A DNA stretch of 5,853 nt from Muribaculaceae bacterium (lineage in GTDB: Bacteria; Bacteroidota; Bacteroidia; Bacteroidales; Muribaculaceae), in the NCBI GenBank assembly GCA_029052265.1, contig JAIDJJ010000252.1, positions 1-5,853 on the forward strand, read 5' to 3'. Each line of letters begins with the position of its first letter. Position 1 is the stretch's first letter. Positions 1 to 5,666 of this stretch are shown in pieces. The position numbers were made by a program, and so were the translations under genes. The notes beneath the pieces were generated by a model, which was not told the DNA's origin, made no database searches, and worked only from the letters and a program-made list of their open reading frames with translations.

Positions 1-29
1 ATAAATTCCTTTGTAAAAATTTTTTTCAT
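1..29 (-). CDS. Start of an MCE/MlaD-family lipid-transport protein (5' end only)
   Basis: Nine complete codons are visible, reading MKKIFTKEF, and the gene runs off the left edge. The ATG at 27-29 lies 8 bases after the amidase stop, on the same strand, so the two genes are almost certainly co-transcribed and probably translationally linked. From memory, Bacteroidota MlaD-like proteins often begin with a short basic stretch followed by TKEFKIGL and then a single membrane helix, and the MCE gene often follows an N-acetylmuramoyl-L-alanine amidase in this order. Such proteins are inner-membrane-anchored, bind lipid in a hexameric MCE ring, and work with an MlaE/MlaF-type ABC transporter to move phospholipid between the membranes. 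What is seen is only the start codon, the peptide and the spacing; the family name is inference from nine residues and gene order. No Shine-Dalgarno site is seen, as is usual in this phylum. Confidence 0.6.
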
Positions 30-37
30 AGTTAGAA

Positions 38-1519
38 TCATTTTTTAGCCGAGCCGTTGCTTTTTTTGGCAGAGACAATGAAAGCGTCGGGGATCTTTTC
101 CTGCACTTCCTTCAACATTGTCTCGATCTTACCCTTGTCTGTGCTTTCACCATAATAGTATTTATAAAGATTGTTTTCTTTATAAGTGGAAATAGGCTTA
201 AGCCCACAAAAACGAGGGTTGTTCTGCCGGAGCAGATCAGCGGAAGCTAATATTTGGATTTTATATACTGTTACAAATTTTTCCACTTTAGCGTTATGAG
301 CATTGGCGTTCCTCTGCTTTTTTTCTTTCTTTTTTTTCTCCTTTTTCTCTTTTTTAGTCTTTTTCCCACCCTTCTTTTCTTGCGACACAGGATTCTTCTT
401 CACCAGAGACTCAGCCATGACATCCTCATCCGGCATGGATACAAGAGATGCCTCGCGCTCACGTTCCGTATGCAACGGGATTGAGGATGTCTCTACATTT
501 CTATTGTCTGAAGCCGTTTTTGCACGCTCACTACGGCGTCTTCTTTTCGCTGTGGTGTAAGACTGGCGTGACACTGAGGGAGTGTCGTTCCTCTTTCTCT
601 TTTCCACTTTTGGAAGACGCGCGACATAAGAGTCCTGACCGGAAGCGGATACATTATCTTGACCCACCTCTGAATCATTATCATTTTTTTCATACACCAC
701 ATCATTAAGGGGAACAGTCTTCGATGTAGTGTCCCAGCTGTCATAATATTTTTTTATAGCCTTGTAGATAGCCTCGGCAAACTCTTTCTCCCCCTTGGAG
801 GAGGTCATGTATTTTGCGGCAACCGGATTACATATAAAGTCAAGTTCTATAAGCACTGATGGCATGGAGGTTGCCCACAATACCCAGAATCCCGCCTGAT
901 GCACACCACGGTTTTTTCGTCCGATACCTACAAGTTCTTTCTGAACACCTTCTGCAAACCTTATGCTTTTGCTGAGATTTTTCTTTTGTGCCATTTCAAA
1001 GATGATGTACGACTCATCTCTGTTAGGATCAAACCCGCTGTATTTTTGTTCATAATTACTCTCAAGCTCTATCACGGAATTTTCACGTCTTGCCACTTTC
1101 ATATTGTTCTCATCCTTATGAAGCCCGAGGGCATAGACAGAACTTCCGGCTACGGTTTTCCTGTTTTTATTTTTTTTGTCGACAGAATTGGTGTGTATGG
1201 AAATAAACAGATCACCTTTCGCTTTATTTGCGACATCTGCGCGTTGCTGAAGAGTAAGATAGGTGTCATTATCCCGGGTCATAACGACATTAATCTCCTT
1301 CAACTTCTTTTTCAACATTTTTTGAAGTTCTAAAGCCACACCGAGATTGATGTCTTTTTCCCTGGCGCCGTTGTCGGCTGCTCCAATGTCTTTTCCGCCA
1401 TGTCCGGGGTCTATGACTACGGTAAACGCCTTCGGGTCGTCTTTTCCCGCAAAAGCTTCCGATACAAATAACGCCGATACAATAAGCAGCATTAATATAT
1501 TGACCTTAATTCTCAACAT
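38..1519 (-). CDS. Secreted N-acetylmuramoyl-L-alanine amidase (Amidase_3) with C-terminal SPOR-like domain
   Basis: This 493-residue enzyme should cut the amide bond between N-acetylmuramic acid and the stem peptide in the periplasm, as in AmiC-type daughter-cell separation. A signal peptide covers residues 1-24 (basic start, hydrophobic core, cut after AFA). The Amidase_3 domain spans about 32-260. It shows the zinc ligands H40 (DPGHGG), E54 (GAREKD) and H109 (SIHTN), and the catalytic glutamate E225 (LIELDF). Residues about 140-190, including ARRENS, match the region that forms a blocking helix in AmiB/AmiC enzymes, so autoinhibition relieved by a LytM-type activator is likely but inferred. 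Residues 261-414 are a polar linker with a Lys/Glu run at 381-403. Residues 415-485 (YKIQILAS, a GLKPIS stretch, YKYYYGES, DAFIVSA) look like a SPOR-type domain that would bind peptide-stripped glycan at the septum. The first ATG is chosen because it supplies the full signal peptide; no Shine-Dalgarno site is present. An MCE-type gene starts 8 bases downstream. Confidence 0.93.
   Translation of the reverse strand: MLRIKVNILMLLIVSALFVSEAFAGKDDPKAFTVVIDPGHGGKDIGAADNGAREKDINLGVALELQKMLKKKLKEINVVMTRDNDTYLTLQQRADVANKAKGDLFISIHTNSVDKKNKNRKTVAGSSVYALGLHKDENNMKVARRENSVIELESNYEQKYSGFDPNRDESYIIFEMAQKKNLSKSIRFAEGVQKELVGIGRKNRGVHQAGFWVLWATSMPSVLIELDFICNPVAAKYMTSSKGEKEFAEAIYKAIKKYYDSWDTTSKTVPLNDVVYEKNDNDSEVGQDNVSASGQDSYVARLPKVEKRKRNDTPSVSRQSYTTAKRRRRSERAKTASDNRNVETSSIPLHTEREREASLVSMPDEDVMAESLVKKNPVSQEKKGGKKTKKEKKEKKKKEKKQRNANAHNAKVEKFVTVYKIQILASADLLRQNNPRFCGLKPISTYKENNLYKYYYGESTDKGKIETMLKEVQEKIPDAFIVSAKKSNGSAKK
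311..379 (-). repeat. Low-complexity homopurine tract encoding a Lys/Glu-rich linker
   Basis: On the coding (minus) strand this stretch is almost pure A and G, and it encodes amidase residues 381-403, a run dominated by Lys and Glu. It contains an uninterrupted run of eight A (plus-strand T run 330-337, in K395-K397) and a run of seven A (318-324, in E399-K401). The segment lies between the catalytic domain and the SPOR-like domain, so it acts as a highly charged spacer. It is still in frame with both domains, so the gene is intact as read. Confidence 0.8.
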
Positions 1520-1636
1520 TAATTCAATCTGTTTTTACAAAACCCGCCATGCATGCCACGTTTCGTTATGAATATGTCATTAAACAAAGTGGAATCAAAA
1601 CCGGATACCGGCACATGGAATGTTTTGAATTTGTTA

Positions 1637-1644
1637 CAAAATTA
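1637..1644 (-). promoter_or_regulatory. Possible -7 element for the amidase gene
   Basis: The minus strand reads TAATTTTG, an exact match to the Bacteroidota -7 consensus TAnnTTTG. It lies about 120 bases upstream of the amidase start, in the 232-base spacer after the exonuclease. No TTTG -33 element is present 19-21 bases upstream. A second -7-like match (TAGTTTTG, 1710-1717) also lacks a proper -33 box. A separate amidase promoter in this spacer is reasonable given the gap, but which site is used is not settled by the sequence. Confidence 0.25.
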
Positions 1645-1652
1645 ATAATTTT

Positions 1653-1683
1653 TTTCATCGTTTCGCACCGAAGGTGGATGAAA
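1653..1683. other. Potential stem-loop in the exonuclease-amidase spacer
   Basis: TTTCATC at 1653-1659 can pair with GATGAAA at 1677-1683. Inside it CACC (1666-1669) pairs with GGTG (1673-1676) over a GAA loop, leaving a 6-base bulge on one side. On the minus strand the stem is followed by an A-rich, not a T-rich, stretch, so it is not a standard intrinsic terminator for the exonuclease. It could be leader-RNA structure or chance in AT-rich DNA. Confidence 0.25.
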
Positions 1684-1699
1684 TAACCAATTTTAAAGT

Positions 1700-1715
1700 G
1701 TTTTGGAACCAAAAC
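1700..1715. promoter_or_regulatory. Perfect 7-bp dyad, possible operator
   Basis: GTTTTGG and CCAAAAC form a perfect inverted repeat around two bases (AA). The right half overlaps a minus-strand TAnnTTTG match at 1710-1717. A dyad over a -7-like element is where a repressor might bind, but the arms are short, the region is AT-rich, and no regulator gene is nearby, so this may be coincidence. Confidence 0.2.
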
Positions 1716-1751
1716 TAATAACAACCGGGACGGCAATTTGATGACACGTGC

Positions 1752-2246
1752 CTATAAAATTTTCACAGCTATCGCTGCCGCAGCCTCAGCATCTGCCAAC
1801 GCATGATGATGACGCTCAAGATCATATCCGCATTTTTTTGCAACTGTCGGAAGTTTATGATTGGGGAGGGTTTTTCCAAACACTTTCCTTGCAGCGGAAC
1901 ACGTGCAATAAAATTCATAACCGGGATAGTTCATATCAAACCTTCTGAATGCCGCCTTCAGACATCCCTCATCAAACCGGCTGAAGTGTGCCACCAACGG
2001 GAGTCCATCTATCAATGGTTCGATTTCAGCCCAAACCTCCGGAAAAGTATCCGCACAATCAGTATCAGATCTTGTCAATCCATGTACGCGGATATTTGCC
2101 GGACTATAATAATTGGGAACAGGATGTATCAATTTATAAAATTTGTCTGTCACTAAACCATTCTTTACAATCACCACCCCCACACTGCATACACTGCACG
2201 GGTTGCTATTGGCGGTTTCAAAATCTATAGCTGCAAAATTTAGCAT
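1752..2246 (-). CDS. DEDDh-family 3'-5' exonuclease (DNA polymerase III epsilon-like)
   Basis: This 164-residue protein is a single RNase T/DnaQ-fold exonuclease domain, which removes nucleotides from 3' ends with two metal ions. The acidic residues are visible: D8 and E10 in the first motif (AIDFETA), D92 in the second (AHFSRFDEG), and H147 plus D152 in the third (HHALADAEA, matching HxAxxD of the DEDDh type). It has no polymerase, BRCT or helicase part. It is shorter than E. coli DnaQ (243 residues), which carries an extra C-terminal polymerase-binding tail, so a stand-alone repair or RNA-trimming role is as likely as proofreading. The second motif has Phe where many relatives have Asn (HN-x-x-FD). 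The start is the only ATG ahead of motif I and has an AT-rich leader with no Shine-Dalgarno site. It is divergent from the methyltransferase gene and shares a 149-base spacer with it. No clear promoter or terminator of its own was found. Confidence 0.9.
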   Translation of the reverse strand: MLNFAAIDFETANSNPCSVCSVGVVIVKNGLVTDKFYKLIHPVPNYYSPANIRVHGLTRSDTDCADTFPEVWAEIEPLIDGLPLVAHFSRFDEGCLKAAFRRFDMNYPGYEFYCTCSAARKVFGKTLPNHKLPTVAKKCGYDLERHHHALADAEAAAAIAVKIL

Positions 2247-2341
2247 AATTTTTTATTGAATATATTACCCTCATCGGTTATACGCAGGGGAATGTTCTGC
2301 CCGACCACTCAATTTATTATACGTTATCCCCACGTTTTTAT

Positions 2342-2372
2342 TTTGGCAATTAAATTTTGTTGGCTAATTTTG
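2342..2372 (+). promoter_or_regulatory. Bacteroidota-type promoter for the methyltransferase gene
   Basis: TTTG at 2342-2345 and TAATTTTG at 2365-2372 are separated by exactly 19 bases, matching the primary-sigma promoter consensus of Bacteroidota (-33 TTTG, -7 TAnnTTTG). Transcription would begin a few bases past 2372, giving a leader of roughly 15-20 bases before the ATG at 2396. The leader is AT-rich and has no Shine-Dalgarno site, which is normal for the phylum. No matching element was found on the minus strand for the divergent exonuclease gene. Confidence 0.72.
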
Positions 2373-2395
2373 TATATTAACAAACTTGATTCATA

Positions 2396-3640
2396 ATGGA
2401 TTTCACACCCCAGGATTCTGATTTTTTCAAATTTATTGATTCAAATTCTCATTCCGACATATCTGAGATGAGATTGAAATATCATGGGAAAGACTTGAAT
2501 TTCAACCTGTCTCTTGCGCTTCTGCAAATTGAATGTAGAAAAAAATGTAACAGTAAATTGAAGATGTTTATTGCCAACGGCAAGACGTTGTTTCCTTCCT
2601 TGGTTGCCTCCGAACAGGCAAGTCATGAGGCGGTAGCCTCATTCCATGCCTCTGTTGCATCAGGAAATAAAACAATTCTTGACATGACTGCCGGACTCGG
2701 GATTGATTCTTTCGCCTTTGCATCAGTAGCGGAAGAGGTTGTCTCTTGTGAGATAGACATTGACAAAGCCTCCATGCTTGAATATAACATCCGCACCCTG
2801 GGCATCAATAATATTAACGTCAGATGCATCGACTCCTTAGATTATATTTCGAAAGATGACAGACGGTTTGATATGATATTTGTAGACCCTGCACGGCGCG
2901 GTCTACAAAACTCCAGGGTATATAATTTCAGAGATTGTCAACCGGATATAATTTCAGAGATGAGGATGTTGCTTTCCAAAGCAAAAACTGTAATGATAAA
3001 GGCATCTCCTCTCCTGGACATTTCCCAGACTCTTCGTGACATCCCTTATGTAAGGACAATACGTGCGATCAGCGTAAAAGGTGAATGTAAAGAAATCCTG
3101 ATAGAGGCATCATTTTGTGATAAAGCCAAAGCAGTAGACTCCATTACTGCCGAGGCAATTGATCTTAACAATGACGGTAGTATCAACAGCCGTTTTACCT
3201 TTATAAAGAACCTGACTGACAATGACGTTTCAGCATACCCCGGCAACTCCCCGAAAGTGATTTATGCCACTACCCGCGATTTGATCCCGGGTAAGTATCT
3301 GTATGAGCCGAATGCCTCAATGATGAAACTTGCACCATGGCTTGAGCTTTGCGGACATTATCCTTCATTGAAAAAGGCAGCTGCGTCATCCCATCTTTTT
3401 GTTTCTGACAGTATCATTCCCGATTTTCCGGGGAGATCTTTGGTCATAACAGAAATCCCGGACAAGAAAAGGTTAAAATCCTTGAAAGGACATCACATCA
3501 ATGTTTCAACAAGAAACTATCCTTTGCCTGCTTCAGATTTAAGAAAAAAACTGGGTGTCCTTGAAGGTGATGACATTTTTCTTTATGCCACCAGGCTTTC
3601 CGCAGACCAACCTATAACGTTACTGGCTAAAAAAATATGA
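2396..3640 (+). CDS. Class I SAM-dependent methyltransferase with THUMP-like C-terminal domain
   Basis: The 414-residue protein has three parts. Residues 1-90 are mostly helical with no clear motif. Residues about 90-250 form a Rossmann methyltransferase: motif I is DMTAGLGIDS (96-105) for SAM binding, the acidic end of strand two is CEIDID (E119, D121), and FVDPARR (162-168) sits where the catalytic motif IV of nucleic-acid methyltransferases lies. Residues about 337-412, with STRNYPL (371-377) and a DIFLYATRL stretch near the end, match the THUMP-like domain common at the end of these Bacteroidota proteins, which suggests RNA binding. An RNA substrate is therefore the best guess, but no position or RNA is known to me for this family. 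DPAR differs from the D/N-PP-Y/F/W of amino-methyltransferases. The length fits relatives (about 390-415). The start is supported by the promoter placed about 25 bases upstream. It is a single-gene unit ending in a terminator. Confidence 0.88.
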   Translation: MDFTPQDSDFFKFIDSNSHSDISEMRLKYHGKDLNFNLSLALLQIECRKKCNSKLKMFIANGKTLFPSLVASEQASHEAVASFHASVASGNKTILDMTAGLGIDSFAFASVAEEVVSCEIDIDKASMLEYNIRTLGINNINVRCIDSLDYISKDDRRFDMIFVDPARRGLQNSRVYNFRDCQPDIISEMRMLLSKAKTVMIKASPLLDISQTLRDIPYVRTIRAISVKGECKEILIEASFCDKAKAVDSITAEAIDLNNDGSINSRFTFIKNLTDNDVSAYPGNSPKVIYATTRDLIPGKYLYEPNASMMKLAPWLELCGHYPSLKKAAASSHLFVSDSIIPDFPGRSLVITEIPDKKRLKSLKGHHINVSTRNYPLPASDLRKKLGVLEGDDIFLYATRLSADQPITLLAKKI

Positions 3641-3656
3641 ATTGAATGACATTACA

Positions 3657-3716
3657 TCGGGAGCGTCCCATAAAATTGCACAATGCACAAGTTTTATGAG
3701 ACGCTCCCGATTTTTT
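3657..3716 (+). terminator. Strong intrinsic terminator after the methyltransferase gene
   Basis: The 19-base arms 3657-3675 and 3692-3710 pair at 18 positions, with one C-A mismatch (3668 with 3699). They enclose a 16-base loop in which TGCA and TGCA can form a small inner stem, and are followed directly by six T (3711-3716). The stem starts 16 bases after the plus-strand stop. For the converging barrel gene on the minus strand the hairpin could also slow transcription, but the sequence after it on that side is not a clean T tract. The stem is unusually long for a simple terminator. Confidence 0.88.
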
Positions 3717-3793
3717 ATCCTTATACCTATAAAGCTGTCTAACCTTTTTTTACGGATAAATCAAATTACCTTAAAATGCCTCTTTTCAATGCA

Positions 3794-5515
3794 TCAGAAG
3801 CGGAATCCGGCTGAAAGCACTATCTGGCTGTTGTTGAAATCAACTTTCGCCTGCGGAGACGGGATAGCCTGATTGACATCGGAATTCACATCCGGTGTAT
3901 AGGCATGATATTGTGATGAAGTATTCTTGTAGACATACGCCAGATCCACATAAAAATTCTGATAGCGGTAGCCGGCACCACATGTAATATAATAGGTATG
4001 GTTGTCAAATCTGTAATTTGGACGAGTCCCCGCCGTGTATATTATCTCTTTATCATCTCTGACACGTTGCTTTACGGGAGATGTCGTATAACTGTAGCCG
4101 GCTCTCAGACTGAATGCGGGAGTTACACGATATTCAGCGCCAAGTCTGACAGTATTTGTAGACTGATAGTAATTCTCGATATCCCCGTTTACATCTCCAT
4201 ACATATCATTGTCAAAAACCGAAGACTTTGTCGGCGGTTGTGATGCGGCTGCAGAAGAACCATACCAGCCCCATCCGTCGTCCCATCCATAATCCCAGTC
4301 ATTGCTTACGCCATAACTGCCGGGTGCCGAGAATTTCATCTTATTATATGACACCCACTCATAATCCATAGAAATTATGAAATTGTTACCTATGACTCCG
4401 GCAACACTTGCAATAAGTTTCCAGGGTGTACGGAAACTCATGTCGTTGTATGCCATGTATCCTCCGTTGGTAGACGTCGACCCGGATTGTTCAGCGCCAT
4501 ATTGGTAATCGACCGAGCCGACAAAATTTTCTGTCAGATTATACCATGTCGGAGTATGAAAAGCAAAGCCTATACGTAGCTCCTGAATAGGTTTTAATAT
4601 AACACCTAACTTATAATTAAAACCGCTGCCATGAACATTATAGTAGTTGCCGAGCCCCCAATTAGCTGTTTCTTTTACCAATTCATTGTTCTGGTCCGGA
4701 ACATATGCATTATTGAGATTCTCCCCCCAAAGACTCTGCATCGTATAGTTCAGATTTACGATATCAAAATCCATACCCCAATACAAAACATTTTTGATAT
4801 TACCACCGAAGGCAATATTGTATTCATCAACCGATCCCTTTTCTTGCACTTTAAAAGAACCCGAACCGGAGGTTCCTTCTCCCCACTGTCCGTGCCATCT
4901 TGTGTTTTCTCCGGATCCTGTAGGGGTTATAAGATAGCTGTCGTATCCTAAGATTGAAATCCAAGGGGCCGGATATCCTCCGTCCATAGGATTATATGGG
5001 TCATAATTGTCGGTTGACACGACATCATTTTCTGTCAGATTTTCTGCATTGGAAATCCCTGCAATGTATGTACTGAGGGAATTAGAAAGTTTAGGGATAT
5101 TGCCGCCATAAATTCGGTTAAAGGAAGCCCCTTTATTATATGTGAATCCGAAATTTAGATTTGGCAATGTTTCGCTCGGGAGGCGCATTGTCAGAACTGC
5201 CCCGATATTATTGAGAAGGAATTTGGTCTGACTCATGTCATGTTTGAAACCTTGGGCTTCTGATGTGGAACTCTGACAATCAAGATTTAGAGAAAAACCC
5301 AATTCATTGCTACGATAAACGCCGATACCGGCTGGATTTTGAGACAATGTGGAAAGATCTCCTCCGAGTGCCCCGAAAGCACCAGCCATACCCATGAATC
5401 TTGCAGTTCCCTTCATGTCAGGCTGAGACAGTTGTAATGCATCAACTGCACTTTGACCAAACGCCACGCCTGCGGTCGACAGAGATAACGAGAGAATTAA
5501 AATTGATTTATTCAT
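3794..5515 (-). CDS. OmpP1/FadL-family outer-membrane beta-barrel transport protein
   Basis: This 573-residue protein should form an outer-membrane barrel of the FadL/TodX type, which carries hydrophobic molecules through a lateral opening; its actual ligand is unknown. In Bacteroides, relatives are sometimes called hemin receptors, a label I would not rely on. Residues 1-20 are a signal peptide cut after AFG. The N-terminal part holds the family block TARFMGMAGAFGALGGD (37-53) and NPAG (60-63), corresponding to the FadL hatch region. Alternating beta-strand patterns follow, and the protein ends in Phe (SAGFRF), the usual barrel-assembly signal. Residues about 406-419 form a loop very rich in Trp, Asp and Gly, probably surface-exposed. 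The frame stays open upstream to a TTG at 5528-5530, but the ATG at 5513-5515 directly precedes a clean signal peptide and is preferred. No promoter matching TTTG/TAnnTTTG was found ahead of it, so it may be transcribed with the gene ending at 5667. Confidence 0.9.
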   Translation of the reverse strand: MNKSILILSLSLSTAGVAFGQSAVDALQLSQPDMKGTARFMGMAGAFGALGGDLSTLSQNPAGIGVYRSNELGFSLNLDCQSSTSEAQGFKHDMSQTKFLLNNIGAVLTMRLPSETLPNLNFGFTYNKGASFNRIYGGNIPKLSNSLSTYIAGISNAENLTENDVVSTDNYDPYNPMDGGYPAPWISILGYDSYLITPTGSGENTRWHGQWGEGTSGSGSFKVQEKGSVDEYNIAFGGNIKNVLYWGMDFDIVNLNYTMQSLWGENLNNAYVPDQNNELVKETANWGLGNYYNVHGSGFNYKLGVILKPIQELRIGFAFHTPTWYNLTENFVGSVDYQYGAEQSGSTSTNGGYMAYNDMSFRTPWKLIASVAGVIGNNFIISMDYEWVSYNKMKFSAPGSYGVSNDWDYGWDDGWGWYGSSAAASQPPTKSSVFDNDMYGDVNGDIENYYQSTNTVRLGAEYRVTPAFSLRAGYSYTTSPVKQRVRDDKEIIYTAGTRPNYRFDNHTYYITCGAGYRYQNFYVDLAYVYKNTSSQYHAYTPDVNSDVNQAIPSPQAKVDFNNSQIVLSAGFRF

Positions 5516-5589
5516 AGTGCACAAAAGCAATTATATTTAACAATATGAAATTTAAACGAATTGAAAAGGTTACCTGCTTATATAACAAA

Positions 5590-5617
5590 TGAGAGCCCAA
5601 AAGTTTTTGAGCCCTCA
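5590..5617 (-). terminator. Imperfect hairpin, possible terminator or attenuator after the Gly/Asn-rich gene
   Basis: Arms 5590-5602 and 5605-5617 can pair at 11 of 13 positions, with mismatches at 5594/5613 and 5597/5610. The innermost pairs would open to give a usable loop. On the minus strand the stem is followed by ATTTGTTATA, a poor T tract. It lies about 50 bases after the stop of the upstream gene and about 75 before the barrel ATG. It could end that transcript or let only part of it continue into the barrel gene. Confidence 0.45.
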
Positions 5618-5666
5618 CTATTATAAGGTACTCCCTATGAAATATAAATTCAAGGGGCTAATCCTT

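Noticed and set aside
899..1333. 144-codon plus-strand open frame opposite the amidase
   Set aside because: It lies wholly antisense to the conserved catalytic domain of the amidase, has no recognisable domain, and its composition is that expected of an antisense shadow.
1548..1555. CATGCATG palindrome upstream of the amidase
   Set aside because: An 8-base palindrome with no promoter element or second copy nearby is expected by chance.
1653..1683. Stem-loop as the exonuclease terminator
   Set aside because: On the minus strand it is followed by A-rich rather than T-rich sequence, and it lies about 70 bases past the stop, so intrinsic termination is not supported.
1803..2156. 117-codon plus-strand open frame opposite the exonuclease
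   Set aside because: It is antisense to the exonuclease motifs and has no coding features of its own.
2247..2341. Promoter for the exonuclease in the divergent spacer
   Set aside because: No minus-strand TAnnTTTG with a TTTG at proper spacing could be found; a short AT-rich match was too degenerate to call.
3642..3872. 76-codon plus-strand open frame after the methyltransferase
   Set aside because: It runs through the terminator hairpin and into the antisense of the barrel C-terminus, so it is not a plausible gene.
4631..4951. 106-codon plus-strand open frame opposite the barrel gene
   Set aside because: It is antisense to a well-supported barrel protein and shows no family features.
5513..5530. 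TTG start five codons upstream for the barrel protein
   Set aside because: The first codon would be TTG and would add LLCT ahead of a complete signal peptide; the ATG at 5513-5515 fits better.
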